The position numbers and the translations under genes are program-made. Shown here one piece after another: positions 27,683 through 36,884 of a stretch of DNA of 64,000 nucleotides. The stretch's first letter is position 1. Every line of letters begins with the position of its first letter. The notes below the pieces were generated by a model. It was given only the letters and a program-made list of their open reading frames with translations. It had not been told where the DNA came from and ran no database searches. This DNA is from Paracoccus tibetensis. Its GTDB lineage: Bacteria > Pseudomonadota > Alphaproteobacteria > Rhodobacterales > Rhodobacteraceae. Location of the stretch: assembly GCF_900102505.1 (NCBI RefSeq), contig NZ_FMVT01000001.1, positions 494,623 to 558,622 on the forward strand, read 5' to 3'.

Positions 27683-28239
27683 CCCCCGAAGAACTGGAAG
27701 ACGAGGCCGCGCGGCCCCGCCCGCCGGCCTATCCCGGCATCACCACGACCGAGCGTGCGCATGGCCGGCGCCTCGCCGCGATCCACCAGATGTACCGGGC
27801 CGAGTTGTCGGCGCTGGCGCGGCTGATGGGCGAGATTCGGGATGAGCTGGCCGGGCCCGAGGCGCTGGCGCCGGCGGTAGCCGGCACGCAGCTGGCGCGG
27901 AACTTCGCGCTGTTCGGCACCGCCTGCGGACGGGACTGCGCGCTCTTGCAGAACCACCACGACATCGAGGAGGGCTGGATGTTCCCCTCGCTGGCCGAGC
28001 GGGGCGGGGCGGTGCTGGCCCCGGTCATCGCCCGGCTGAAGGCCGAGCACGAGGTCATCCACCGCCTGATCGGCGATCTGCACGCGGCTGCGCAGATGCT
28101 GGTGGCGAACCGCAGCGCCGACGTCTTCGCGAACTGCGCGGCGCGGTTCGAGGCGCTGGACCGGGCGATCCGCTCGCATTTCGGCTACGAGGAGACGGTG
28201 CTGGAGGAGCCTCTGGGGGCGCTTCGGGTGCCGATCTGA
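27679..28239 (+). CDS. Hemerythrin-like (HHE) domain protein
   Basis: 186-residue four-helix protein of the hemerythrin HHE cation-binding family. Candidate di-iron ligands are seen in ERAHGRRLAAIHQMY, LLQNHHDIEEGWMFPSL, KAEHEVIHRLI and IRSHFGYEETVL, the order expected for the fold. Such proteins bind O2, NO or iron or act in stress defence. It is coupled by ATGA overlap to the polyamine permease gene, an unusual partner. No membrane segment or signal peptide. Confidence 0.85.
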   Translation: MTPEELEDEAARPRPPAYPGITTTERAHGRRLAAIHQMYRAELSALARLMGEIRDELAGPEALAPAVAGTQLARNFALFGTACGRDCALLQNHHDIEEGWMFPSLAERGGAVLAPVIARLKAEHEVIHRLIGDLHAAAQMLVANRSADVFANCAARFEALDRAIRSHFGYEETVLEEPLGALRVPI

Positions 28240-28250
28240 GCTGGTCCTTG

Positions 28251-28317
28251 CGTCCCGCGGCGGCCGGGGGCGCTTCGCCCCCCGGACCCCCCGAGGATAC
28301 TTCCGCACAGAAGATGG
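28251..28317 (+). repeat. Dispersed GC-rich hairpin repeat, copy B
   Basis: Block order as in copy A: CGTCCCGCGG, CGGCCGGGGGCGC-TTC-GCCCCCCGG hairpin, ACCCCCCGAGGATACTT, then CCGCACAGAAGATGGG, which it shares with copy C. It fills the space between the convergent hemerythrin-like and AEC permease genes. Confidence 0.8.
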
Positions 28318-28323
28318 GCGGCG

Positions 28324-29268
28324 TCAGGGCAGGAGGGTGAGCCACATCCAGATGCTGAGGGTCGAGAGGGCGGTCGCGATGAGCACGGCCGAGGCCGCGA
28401 CGCGGCGGGCGGCGCCGTAGATGTTGGCGAAGAGATAGGCGTTGACGCCGGGGGCCATGGCCGCGGTCATCACGGCCGAGCGCAGGCCGTTCGTGTCGAG
28501 GCCGAGGGCGAGGGCCGTGCCGAAGGTGATCGCCGGGTGCAGGATCAGGCTGGCGGCGCAGCACATGGCGATGGCGCCCATGTCGCCCTCGGGGCGGTAG
28601 CGGTAGAGAACGCCGCCGAGGCCGAAAAGCGCGGCGGGCAGGGCGGCGCGCGCGATCATGTCCACCGCGTCCCAGAAGGCCGCGGGCATCACCAGGCCCG
28701 CCTGCATCAGGAGGTTCATCGTCAGCCCCGCCATGATGCCGATGACCAGCGACGTGCGCAGCACGCCCGTCAGCGCGCGCAGCGCCACGCGGCCGGTCGA
28801 GAGGTTCTGGCCGCGGGCGCGGGTGAACTCCATCACCGTGATGCCGAAGGTGTAAAGGAGCGGCGAGTGGATCGCGATGATCGCCCAGTTGCCGTCGAGG
28901 GCGGCGGTGCCGTAGGCGCGCTCGGTGATGGGGATGCCGAGGAGCAGCGAGTTGGAGAAGAGGCACACGAAGCCGATCGCGACGCAGTCCATCGGCGGGC
29001 GGTGGAAGAGGTAGCGGGCGCCGCTCCATCCAAGGGCGAAGCTGGCGAAGGCGCCGAGATAGAAGGGGATGAGCAGCGTGGCGCGGAACTCGGTCCCGAG
29101 GTCGAGCCGCGCCATCGAGGCGAAGAGCAGGACCGGGACGGCGAAGTTCTGGGCGAAGTTCATCAGCCCGTCGACGGCGCTTTCCTTGAACCAGCCGCGC
29201 CAGGTCACGAGATAGCCGAAGCCGACCACCAGGAAGACCGGCAGGATGATTGTGACGAGCGCGCTCAC
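28324..29268 (-). CDS. AEC-family transporter (auxin efflux carrier-like)
   Basis: 314-residue membrane protein with about ten helices, of the AEC/malonate or auxin-carrier family. Typical features are the opening IILPVFLVVGFGYLVTWRGW, FAVPVLLFASMARLDLG, FSNSLLLGIPITERAYG and MTAAMAPGVNAYLFANIYG. The GTG start overlaps the stop of the metallo-hydrolase gene (GTGA), and the alternative upstream frame does not look like this family. Last gene of the dacC operon. Substrate unknown, likely a small organic acid. Confidence 0.9.
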   Translation of the reverse strand: MSALVTIILPVFLVVGFGYLVTWRGWFKESAVDGLMNFAQNFAVPVLLFASMARLDLGTEFRATLLIPFYLGAFASFALGWSGARYLFHRPPMDCVAIGFVCLFSNSLLLGIPITERAYGTAALDGNWAIIAIHSPLLYTFGITVMEFTRARGQNLSTGRVALRALTGVLRTSLVIGIMAGLTMNLLMQAGLVMPAAFWDAVDMIARAALPAALFGLGGVLYRYRPEGDMGAIAMCCAASLILHPAITFGTALALGLDTNGLRSAVMTAAMAPGVNAYLFANIYGAARRVAASAVLIATALSTLSIWMWLTLLP

Positions 29269-30083
29269 AGGGCCGGCGGCAGGTCGGGACTCTCGGCGGG
29301 CGCCTCGATCTGCATGCCGTCGAAGGCGGGGTCCACATGGAGCGGCGTCTGCCGGGCGACGGTGGCGTAGTCCATGTCGAAATGCATGTTCGTCAGGATC
29401 GCGCGGTCGGGCCGGGCGCGCGCGATCCAGTCCAGCGCCAGCGCCAGATGGGCATGGCTGGGATGCGGCTGCGGGCGCAGGGCGTCGATGATGAAGACCG
29501 AAGCGCCCTCGATCAGCGGCCAGGCGGCGTCCGGGATGGCCGAGACGTCGGGCAGGTAGACGAGGCCGCCGATGCGGAAGCCGAGCGAGGTGATGTCGCC
29601 ATGCTGGACGCGGAAGGGGATCAGGGTGATGGCGCCGCCGGGGCCGTCCACGGTGACGGGCCCCTCGATCAGGTTCAGGGCGCAGATGGGGGGATATTGG
29701 CTGCCCTCGGGCGTTGCGAAGACGTAGCCGAAGCGCTTGACCAGCGCCTCGGCCGTGGGCGCGTCGGCCCAGAGCGGCAGGATGCGGCGGGCGTTGAAAA
29801 CGACCTGCCGGAGGTCGTCGATGCCGTGGCAGTGGTCCGCATGGGGGTGGGTGTAGACCACCGCGTCCAGCCGGCCGACACCCGCGTCCAGAAGTTGCGG
29901 GACAAGGTCGGGGCCGGTGTCGATCAGCACAGTGGTCGTGCCGCGCGGGCCCTGACGCTCGAGCAGAAGCGAGCAGCGGCGGCGGCGGTTCCTCGGCTCG
30001 GACGGATCGCAATCGCCCCAGATCCCGCCGAGCCGCGGCACGCCGCCCGATGAGCCGCAGCCGAGGATCGTCGCGCGGATCAT
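29265..30083 (-). CDS. MBL-fold metallo-hydrolase (PhnP-like)
   Basis: 272-residue metallo-beta-lactamase-fold phosphodiesterase. Starts with ILGCGSSGGVPRLGG; metal motif THPHADHCHG; LIDTGPDL; and VQHGDITSLGFRIGGLVYLPDVS, typical of the PhnP/cyclic-phosphate phosphodiesterase group. It commonly follows tatD in alphaproteobacteria, as here, with ATGA overlap (30080-30083). No phosphonate genes are nearby, so the PhnP reaction is not implied. Confidence 0.88.
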   Translation of the reverse strand: MIRATILGCGSSGGVPRLGGIWGDCDPSEPRNRRRRCSLLLERQGPRGTTTVLIDTGPDLVPQLLDAGVGRLDAVVYTHPHADHCHGIDDLRQVVFNARRILPLWADAPTAEALVKRFGYVFATPEGSQYPPICALNLIEGPVTVDGPGGAITLIPFRVQHGDITSLGFRIGGLVYLPDVSAIPDAAWPLIEGASVFIIDALRPQPHPSHAHLALALDWIARARPDRAILTNMHFDMDYATVARQTPLHVDPAFDGMQIEAPAESPDLPPAL

Positions 30084-30868
30084 GCCGCCTTCCAGAACAG
30101 GCGGTCGAAATTGGCGCTGCTATGTGCGGCGAACTCGGCGGGGGTCAGGCTGAACAGGTCGGCGGCAACAGTGGCGGTGTGGGCGACATAGGCCGGCTCG
30201 TTGCGCCGGCCGCGTTGGGGGGGCGGGGCGAGGTAGGGGCTGTCGGTCTCGACCAGGATGCGGTCGAGGGGGGCGGCCCTGAAGATCTCGCGCAACTCGG
30301 CCGAGCGGGGAAAGGCCGCGATGCCGGACATCGAGAGGTAGAAACCGAGGTCGAGCGCCGCCTCGGCCAAGGCCGCGGTCGAGCTGAAGCAGTGCATGAC
30401 GCAGGTGTAGGCGCCGGCGCGGTGCTCCTCGGTCAGGATGCGGGCCATGTCGTCATCCGCGTCGCGGGCGTGGATGATGAGGGGCAGGCGGGTCTGGCGC
30501 GCGGCCTCGACATGCAGGCGCAGGCTCTCCTGCTGGGCGCCCGCGCTTTCGGCGGTGTAGTGGTAGTCGAGGCCCGTCTCGCCGATGCCGACCATCTTTG
30601 GGTGCTGCGCGATGGCGACAAGCTGGTCCACCGTCGCCATCGGCTCGTCCGCGACGCTCATCGGGTGGGTGCCGGCGGCATAGAAGACGCCCTCATGCGC
30701 CTCCGCGATGGCGCGGACGGCTGGCTCGTTGCGCAGGCGCGTGCAGATCGTGACCATGCGGGTGACGCCGGCGGCGCGGGCGCGGGCGATCAGGGCGTCG
30801 CGCTCTCCGTCGAAGTCGGGGAAGTCGAGGTGGCAGTGGCTGTCCACGAGGGCCGGGCCATTGTCCAT
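30080..30868 (-). CDS. tatD: TatD-family metal-dependent DNase/hydrolase
   Basis: 262-residue TIM-barrel hydrolase. Metal site SHCHLDFPDF at the N-terminus, TGLDYHYTAESAGAQQES (conserved Glu region), PLIIHARDADDD, MHCFSSTAALAEAALDLGFY and VETDSPYLAPPPQRGRRNEP are the standard TatD signatures. Members act as 3'-5' exonucleases in DNA repair. It lies 3 bp after holB in the same operon. Confidence 0.95.
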   Translation of the reverse strand: MDNGPALVDSHCHLDFPDFDGERDALIARARAAGVTRMVTICTRLRNEPAVRAIAEAHEGVFYAAGTHPMSVADEPMATVDQLVAIAQHPKMVGIGETGLDYHYTAESAGAQQESLRLHVEAARQTRLPLIIHARDADDDMARILTEEHRAGAYTCVMHCFSSTAALAEAALDLGFYLSMSGIAAFPRSAELREIFRAAPLDRILVETDSPYLAPPPQRGRRNEPAYVAHTATVAADLFSLTPAEFAAHSSANFDRLFWKAA

Positions 30869-30871
30869 GTC

Positions 30872-31984
30872 CTATCCTTTGCCGGGTGGTGCCGAGCGGG
30901 CGGGCGGCAGCTGCGCGAGCCCGAGGACCATATCCATCACCAGCGCGGCAGGGTCAAGGTTGACCGCCCGGCCCGTGCGGGCCCGTGCCGACAGATGCGC
31001 CTGCGTCTCGGCCCAGGCCCGCGCGGCCAGATCGTCGGGCGCCAGCCGCGCCATCAGCGCGGCCTCGCCGCGCGCCGCCTGGATCAGCGGCGCGCCCATC
31101 AGCCCGGCACGGGCGAGGCGGGACAGGAAGCGGTCGAGGATGGTGATGGTCAGATCGAAGGGATCGCCCTCGGCCGTGGCGCGGCCCGCGGCGCCCTCGG
31201 CGAACTTTGCCGCCGCCATGCGGTCGAAGCGGGGCAGGGTGGCGAAGAGGTCGACGAGCTGCTGGTAGCGGTCCAGCCCGTCCTGGCCCGCGAGCCGCAG
31301 CGCCTCGCCGACCGAGCCGCCTGACAGCTCGGCCAGCGGCTCGGCATCCTCGTGAATGCCCAGATCGCCGAGGATGCCGCCCATCTGCGCCGGGTTCAGC
31401 GGCGACAGGCGCAGGGTCCGGCAGCGCGAGCGGATCGTGGGCAGCAGGCCCGCCGGCTGATGGGCGATCAGCAGGATAACGGCGCCGGCCGGGGGCTCCT
31501 CGAGCACCTTCAGCAGCGCGTTGGCGGCGGCGGGGTTCATGTCGTCGGCGGCGTCGACGATGGCAACGCGGCGCCCGCCTTCGGCCGCGCTCATGTGGAA
31601 GAAGGACAGCAGCTTGCGGATCTCGTCCACGGTGATCTGGGCCGAGAGGCGCCCGGCCTTCTCGTCCCAGGGCCTGCGGACGAGGTGCAGCCGCGGCTCG
31701 GACAGGGCCGAGACGCGCCGCGCCTCGGGCGCCTCGGGATCGGTGCGCAGGTCGGGCGAGGTCGCATCCGCCAGCAGCCAACGGGCGATGGCCCAGGCCA
31801 GCGTCGCCTTGCCGGTGCCGCGCGGGCCGGTCAGCAGCCAAGCGTGGTGCAGCCGGTCGTCGCGCGCGGCCTGGGTGAAGGCGGCAATGGCGGCGTCCTG
31901 GCCGATTACGCGCGGCGCATGGCGCGGATGCGGCGCGCCGGGCACGCGGTCGGCTTCGGGGATGTCCTCGACGGCGGTCTTCAC
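30872..31984 (-). CDS. holB: DNA polymerase III subunit delta'
   Basis: 370-residue clamp-loader subunit of the AAA+ fold. Walker A-like GPRGTGKATLAWAIA near residue 54; VDEIRKLLSFFHMSAAEGG; the Walker B region VAIVDAADDMNPAAANALLK; VLEEPPAG; and sensor I/SRC motif IRSRCRTLRLSPL. It helps load the sliding clamp at the replication fork. Between tmk and tatD, a common alphaproteobacterial order. Confidence 0.94.
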   Translation of the reverse strand: MKTAVEDIPEADRVPGAPHPRHAPRVIGQDAAIAAFTQAARDDRLHHAWLLTGPRGTGKATLAWAIARWLLADATSPDLRTDPEAPEARRVSALSEPRLHLVRRPWDEKAGRLSAQITVDEIRKLLSFFHMSAAEGGRRVAIVDAADDMNPAAANALLKVLEEPPAGAVILLIAHQPAGLLPTIRSRCRTLRLSPLNPAQMGGILGDLGIHEDAEPLAELSGGSVGEALRLAGQDGLDRYQQLVDLFATLPRFDRMAAAKFAEGAAGRATAEGDPFDLTITILDRFLSRLARAGLMGAPLIQAARGEAALMARLAPDDLAARAWAETQAHLSARARTGRAVNLDPAALVMDMVLGLAQLPPARSAPPGKG

Positions 31985-31994
31985 GAAAAGGGCC

Positions 31995-32591
31995 TCACAG
32001 CGCGGTGCGGACGCGGGCGGCGACCTCGGCCTGGCTGCCGCGGCCGTCGACCAAGCGCACGCGGCCCGGCGCCTCCAAGGCGAGGGCGTGAAAGCCCGCG
32101 GCGAGGCGGCGCTGGAAGTCGAGGCCGAGGCTCTCGAACCGGTCCTCGGCTCCGCCGCGGGCGCGGCCGCGGCTGAGGCCGGTCTCGGGGTCGATGTCGA
32201 TGACGAAGCTGCGGTCCGGCTCGATGCCGATCATCAGCTCGTGCAACCGGTCGACCATCTGCCGCAGATCGCCCCGCGCCGCGCCCTGGTAGACGCGGGT
32301 GCTGTCGGCGAAGCGGTCGGTGATCACGGTCTTGCCCGCCGCCAATGCGGGGCGGATCGTCCGCTCGAGGTGGTCGCGGCGGGCGGCGGTGAAGAGCAGG
32401 CATTCTGTCTCGGGCGACCAGCGTTCGCCGGCGCCCTCGACCAGAAGGCGGCGGATCTCCTCGGCGCCGGGGCTGCCGCCGGGCTCGCGCGTCAGCACGA
32501 CCTCGCGCCCCTCGGCCGTCAGCGCCTCGGCCAGAAGCCGGGCCTGCGTGGACTTGCCGCTGCCGTCGATCCCCTCGAAGCTGATCAGCAT
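31995..32591 (-). CDS. tmk: Thymidylate kinase
   Basis: 198-residue dTMP kinase. P-loop FEGIDGSGKSTQARLL at residues 5-20, the DR-type TREPGGSPGAEEIR, TDRFADSTRVYQGAARG and the lid region GRARGGAEDRFES match the family. Full length. Its start overlaps the dacC stop by one base (TGATG), so the two are probably translationally coupled. Confidence 0.96.
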   Translation of the reverse strand: MLISFEGIDGSGKSTQARLLAEALTAEGREVVLTREPGGSPGAEEIRRLLVEGAGERWSPETECLLFTAARRDHLERTIRPALAAGKTVITDRFADSTRVYQGAARGDLRQMVDRLHELMIGIEPDRSFVIDIDPETGLSRGRARGGAEDRFESLGLDFQRRLAAGFHALALEAPGRVRLVDGRGSQAEVAARVRTAL

Positions 32592-33745
32592 CAGATGCCA
32601 GTGGCGGCGACGGCGCGCTGGCCCAGCTGCATCACCGCGCCGCGCATCCGGCCGACGAAGCCGGCCTCGGGGACGTCGGTATTGGCGATGAGCGGGGTGA
32701 TCGCGTCGCGGCTGCCGGGCACGGTCACGACCAGCCGGCCGACGGGATCGCCCTTGGCGATTGGGGCCGGGATGGGGCTGTCATAGACGACCTCGACCCG
32801 CACGCGGTCCTGCGCGCCGGCCGGGACAAGAACGTTCACCCCCGCCTCGGTCGTCAGCGGCACGCGCGAGGCCGAGCCCAGCCAGACCGGCGCCTCGACG
32901 ACGGTCGAGCCCGCGGGAACCAGCGTCTGCATCGTGAACTCGCGGAAGGCCCAGTTGACCAGCCGCTCGGATTCGGTGGCGCGGGCGCGGTCCGATTGCA
33001 GGCCGCTGATCACGAAGATCACCCGCCGGCCGTCCTGGATGGCCGAGCCGACGAGGCCGTAGCCGGCCTCCTGCGTGTGGCCGGTCTTCAGCCCATCGGC
33101 CGTCCACTCGCCGGTGCCGATGGCCAGAAGCGGGTTGCGGTTGCGCGCATTTGAGGGGACGCGGTCCTTGTAGTTGAACTCGGTCTCGGCAAACAGGGGA
33201 TAGAGGTCGGGGAACTCGCGGATCATGTAATCGGCCAGAAGGCCCAGATCCTCCATCGACATGCGGTGGCCGGGATCGGGCCAGCCCGAGGAATTTGTCA
33301 GATGCGTGTGGGTCAGGCCCAATTCTGCCGCGCGCTCGTTCATCTGGCGGGCGAAGGCCTCCTCGGTGCCGGCCAGGCCCTCGGCCACGGCCACGCAGGC
33401 GTCGTTGCCCGAGTTGATGATGATGCCCTTGATCAGCTCCTCAACGGTGGGCCGGTCGGCGGGCTCGATGAACATCTTCGAGCCGCCCATGCGCCAGGCC
33501 CGCTCGGAGACGGGGAAGGTCGTGTCCATGGTGACGCGGCCGTCGCGGACCGCCTCGAACAGCATGGTCAGCGTCATCAGCTTGGACATCGAGGCCGGGG
33601 GCAGGGGGATGTCGGCATCCTTCTCCATCAGCACCGTCCGCGAGGCCACGTCATAGACCCAGGCCGAGGTCGCGGTGGTCTCGAAGGCGCGCGCCGGCGC
33701 CGCCAGGCAGAGCGAGGCTGAAAGCCACAGAAGAAATGCCCGCAT
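32591..33745 (-). CDS. dacC: D-alanyl-D-alanine carboxypeptidase (DacC/DacA-like, PBP5 family)
   Basis: 384-residue periplasmic peptidase trimming the pentapeptide of peptidoglycan. Signal peptide covers about residues 1-20 (LWLSASLCLAAPARA). Catalytic SxxK is in PPASMSKLMT, SxN in NSGNDAC and KTG in GLKTGHTQEAG, all correctly spaced. The C-terminal beta domain (PVWLGSASRVPLTTEAGVN) and an amphipathic membrane-anchoring end follow. First gene of the operon; the region upstream to 33864 is its promoter side. Confidence 0.95.
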   Translation of the reverse strand: MRAFLLWLSASLCLAAPARAFETTATSAWVYDVASRTVLMEKDADIPLPPASMSKLMTLTMLFEAVRDGRVTMDTTFPVSERAWRMGGSKMFIEPADRPTVEELIKGIIINSGNDACVAVAEGLAGTEEAFARQMNERAAELGLTHTHLTNSSGWPDPGHRMSMEDLGLLADYMIREFPDLYPLFAETEFNYKDRVPSNARNRNPLLAIGTGEWTADGLKTGHTQEAGYGLVGSAIQDGRRVIFVISGLQSDRARATESERLVNWAFREFTMQTLVPAGSTVVEAPVWLGSASRVPLTTEAGVNVLVPAGAQDRVRVEVVYDSPIPAPIAKGDPVGRLVVTVPGSRDAITPLIANTDVPEAGFVGRMRGAVMQLGQRAVAATGI

Positions 33746-33864
33746 GAGGTGTCCCTTTGCCCCGTTTTCGTGGAATGGTTACATCAAGCCCCGCCACCTC
33801 GCAACGCGCGCGAGGTCGCAGCCGGCAGATTTGATGTCACGGATCTGTTGTCACGGGTGCGGTG

Positions 33865-34437
33865 TCATCGTCCGACCGCCTCGCGCCAGTGGCGGCGGCA
33901 GAGCGAGACATAGGTCTCGTTTCCGCCGACCTGGACCTGCGCGCCCTCGGTGATGGCGCGCCCGTCCTCGCCGCGCCGGATCACCATCGTCGCCTTGCGC
34001 CCGCAATGGCAGATGGTGCGGACCTCGCGCAGGTCGTCCGCCAGCGCCAGAAGCGCGGCCGAGCCGGGGAACAGCTCGCCCCGGAAATCGACGCGCAGGC
34101 CATAGGACATGACCGGGATGGAGAGGTCGTCCGCGATGCGGGCAAGTTGCCAGACCTGCGCGGCCGAGAGGAACTGCGCCTCGTCCACGAAGACGCAGGC
34201 GCAGCCGGCGCAGTCCGCCTGGACCAGCGCGAAGAGGTCGGTCTCGGGGTGGAAGACGGTGGCGTCGGCGCCGATGCCGATGCGGCTGCCGATCCGGCCC
34301 GCGCCCGCGCGCCCGTCGATGGCGGCGGTCAGCAGCAGCGTCTCCATCCCGCGTTCGCGGTAGTTGTAGGCGGCCTGCAGAAGCAGCGTGCTCTTGCCGG
34401 CATTCATGGTCGAGTAGTGAAAATAGAGCTTGGCCAT
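33865..34437 (-). CDS. tdk: Thymidine kinase
   Basis: 190-residue type II thymidine kinase of the salvage pathway (thymidine to dTMP). P-loop STMNAGKSTLLLQAAYNY, Walker B VFVDEAQFLS, the lasso/substrate region, and zinc cysteines in CAGC and ICHCGRKA. Full length. It stands alone between the dacC operon and the RhlE helicase gene; tmk, encoding the next enzyme of the pathway, is about 1.3 kb away. Confidence 0.96.
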   Translation of the reverse strand: MAKLYFHYSTMNAGKSTLLLQAAYNYRERGMETLLLTAAIDGRAGAGRIGSRIGIGADATVFHPETDLFALVQADCAGCACVFVDEAQFLSAAQVWQLARIADDLSIPVMSYGLRVDFRGELFPGSAALLALADDLREVRTICHCGRKATMVIRRGEDGRAITEGAQVQVGGNETYVSLCRRHWREAVGR

Positions 34438-34478
34438 GGCGCTGCGCCATAACGCCCCGGCGCCGGCTCCTCAAGCGA

Positions 34479-34508
34479 AAGCGGCCGGAGCATCTCCCCC
34501 GGCCGCTT
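34479..34508 (-). terminator. Terminator-like hairpin after rhlE
   Basis: AAGCGGCCGG and CCGGCCGCTT form a perfect 10-bp stem with a 10-nt loop, 21 bp beyond the helicase stop codon, followed on the minus strand by TCGCTT, a weak T-tract. Confidence 0.6.
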
Positions 34509-34529
34509 CCCTGTCGTCTTCAATGCGCG

Positions 34530-35888
34530 TCAGCCGCGACGCTTGGCGTTGCCGCCCTGCTGCGGCTTGCGCGCCGGGCGGGCATTGCCGGCGCCGAAGG
34601 GGCGCCCGCGCTGCGGACGGCCGGCCGGCGCCGGAGCCGAGGCCCAGGGCTCGCCGCCGATCACGGGGATCGTGGTCTTCATCGCCTTCTCGATGGCGCG
34701 CAGCTCGTCCATCTCGGCCGGCGCGCACAGCGCCACGGCCCGCCCGTCACGGCCGGCACGCGCGGTGCGGCCGATGCGGTGGACGTAGTTCTCGGGCACG
34801 TTCGGCAGGTCGTAGTTGTAGATATGCGCCACCTCGGGGATGTCGAGGCCGCGCGCGGCCACATCCGTCGCCACCAGCACCTTGGTCTGGCCCTGGCGGA
34901 ACGCTTCCAGCGCGCGCTCGCGCTGGCCCTGGCTCTTGTTGCCGTGGATCGCGGCGACGGCGAAGCCCCACTTCTCCAGCAGCTTGGCCAGCTTGTCGCA
35001 GCCGTGCTTGGTGCGGCCGAAGACCATCGCCAGCTCGTTCGTGTGCTTGGACATGTATTCGGCCAACAGCGTGGCCTTGTCGCCTTGCCCGACGAAATGG
35101 ACGCCCTGCTCGATCTTCTTGGCTGCCTGCCCCGGAGGGTTCACGGCCACGCGGACCGGGTCCGTCAGATAGGTGTCCGACAGTTCCTGCATCAGCTTCG
35201 GCATGGTGGCCGAGAACATCAGCGTCTGCCGGTCCTTGGGCAGCATCCGCGCGATCTTGCGCAGCGCGTGGATGAAGCCGATGTCCAGCATCTGGTCGGC
35301 CTCGTCCAGCACCAGGTAGGTGGTGGCCGAGAGGTCGATCGCGCGGCGTTCGATCAGGTCCATGAGCCGGCCCGGCGTCGCGATGAGCACGTCGACGCCC
35401 TTGGACATCCGCTCGGTCTGCACGTTGATCGAGGCGCCGCCGACGACGCGGAAGCTGCGGATCGGCGTGCCCTCGGCATAGGCGTCGATGTTGGTGGCGA
35501 TCTGGGTGGCCAGCTCGCGCGTCGGTGCCAGGATCAGGGCCCGGCAGGTGCGCGGGTCGGGCTTCTTGCCGTACTTGATCAGGCGCGTCAGCATCGGCAG
35601 GCCGAAGGCGGCCGTCTTGCCGGTGCCGGTCTGCGCCAGGCCCAAGACGTCGCGGCCCGCGACGACCGAGGGGATGCCCTGCGCCTGGATCGGCGTCGGC
35701 GTGGTCAGGCCCATCGCCGTGATGTTGGCGTTGATGCGGTGATCGATGCCCATGTCCGCGAAGGGACCGGTGGGCAGCGGCTCGCGCGCCGTCACGCGGC
35801 GGCCTTCATTGGCGGCCAGGGGCGCGGCCGGGCGGGGGTTGCTGTTCTGGCCGCGGTTCGGGCGGCGGCGGGTCGTGGTCTGTTCCAT
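34530..35888 (-). CDS. rhlE: DEAD-box RNA helicase (RhlE-like)
   Basis: 452-residue ATP-dependent RNA helicase, second of two in the window. Q motif FADMGIDHRINANITAMG, motif I AQTGTGKT, PTRELATQ, TPGRLMDL, DEAD, SATMP, VATDVAARGLDIP and HRIGRTARAGRDG. A short basic, Gly/Arg/Lys-rich tail (RPQRGRPFGAGNARP) replaces the DbpA domain of the other copy. The 225 bp upstream are unusually long and GC-mixed, typical of an autoregulated or cold-induced leader, though this is inference. Confidence 0.93.
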   Translation of the reverse strand: MEQTTTRRRPNRGQNSNPRPAAPLAANEGRRVTAREPLPTGPFADMGIDHRINANITAMGLTTPTPIQAQGIPSVVAGRDVLGLAQTGTGKTAAFGLPMLTRLIKYGKKPDPRTCRALILAPTRELATQIATNIDAYAEGTPIRSFRVVGGASINVQTERMSKGVDVLIATPGRLMDLIERRAIDLSATTYLVLDEADQMLDIGFIHALRKIARMLPKDRQTLMFSATMPKLMQELSDTYLTDPVRVAVNPPGQAAKKIEQGVHFVGQGDKATLLAEYMSKHTNELAMVFGRTKHGCDKLAKLLEKWGFAVAAIHGNKSQGQRERALEAFRQGQTKVLVATDVAARGLDIPEVAHIYNYDLPNVPENYVHRIGRTARAGRDGRAVALCAPAEMDELRAIEKAMKTTIPVIGGEPWASAPAPAGRPQRGRPFGAGNARPARKPQQGGNAKRRG

Positions 35889-36113
35889 GGTCAATGTCTT
35901 TCGTCCCTCGCATCCCCCGTATCGGACGCAAAGGCAGGGGCCGCGCATCGTGGCGCGGCTCGTGGCAGGGGTGCAGGCGCTATACGAGGATGCCTGCTGC
36001 CTCCCCGCGTGAATGGGAAACTGGAAAATGCCGCGCCTTCTGGCAGGAACCTGCGGCTGCTCACGCGGCAGCAAGGGGCGACAGCCGGTAGATGGGGCAG
36101 GGGGGCGCCGAAG

Positions 36114-36563
36114 TCAAGCGCGGTCGCTGCTGTCCAGCCAGATCGTCACCGGCCCGTCATTGACAAGCCGCACCTTCATGTCGGCGCCGAAGACGCCGGT
36201 CTCGGCGGCGATGCCCTGCTCGCGCAGCGCCGCGGCGAAGGCCTCGTAGAGGCGCCGCCCGTCCTCGGGCGTGGCGGCGGACGAGAAGCCGGGGCGGTTG
36301 CCGGTGCGGGTGTCGGCCGCCAGGGTGAACTGGCTGACGACCAGCGCGCTGCCTTGGGTGTCCAGAAGCGAGCGGTTCATGCGCCCCCGATCGTCGCGGA
36401 AGATCCGCAGCTTGGCGACCCGCGCGGCCAGCTTGGCCGGCGCTGTGTCGTCGTCACCCGCCATCGCGCAGACGAGGATCATCAGCCCCGCGCCGCAGCG
36501 GCCGACGACCGCGCCCTCGACCTCGACCGAGGCTTCGGTGACGCGCTGGACCAGCGCCCTCAT
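36114..36563 (-). CDS. dtd: D-aminoacyl-tRNA deacylase
   Basis: 149-residue DTD, which hydrolyses D-amino acids (and glycine) mischarged on tRNA. The active-site [20 protein letters not shown] and cross-subunit [12 protein letters not shown] (Gly-cisPro is represented by NDGPVT) are intact. The start overlaps the stop of the small membrane protein gene (ATGA), so both are in one operon. Confidence 0.95.
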   Translation of the reverse strand: MRALVQRVTEASVEVEGAVVGRCGAGLMILVCAMAGDDDTAPAKLAARVAKLRIFRDDRGRMNRSLLDTQGSALVVSQFTLAADTRTGNRPGFSSAATPEDGRRLYEAFAAALREQGIAAETGVFGADMKVRLVNDGPVTIWLDSSDRA

Positions 36564-36787
36564 GGCGCCAGCACGACGCCGACGACCACCATCATCAGCC
36601 CGATGACCGAGGCGGCCAGCGCGCCCATGTTGACGGCCAGCACGCCGCGCATCTTCTCGCGCAACGCCGCGTCCTCCATGCCCGCGCGCTTGGCGCGCGA
36701 GACGGTGACGATGCACCAGACCAGCCCGGCCAGCCCGGCCAGCGTCAGCGCGGCCCCGATCCAGATGATGGCGTCGAACAAGGTCAT
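36560..36787 (-). CDS. Small membrane protein of unknown function
   Basis: 75 residues with two hydrophobic helices (about 4-27 and 49-74) around a basic loop ([19 protein letters not shown]). A similar small protein next to dtd recurs in Rhodobacteraceae; no function is known to me. Coupled to dtd by a 4-bp overlap. Confidence 0.75.
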   Translation of the reverse strand: MTLFDAIIWIGAALTLAGLAGLVWCIVTVSRAKRAGMEDAALREKMRGVLAVNMGALAASVIGLMMVVVGVVLAP

Positions 36788-36884
36788 GGCGGTCGTCCCC
36801 CGAGAATGCAGGGACGGGTTAGCGGTGATTGCACCCTTCGGCAAGACGGCCTAACAGGGCGCGAAAAGCGGAAGGGGACATCCG

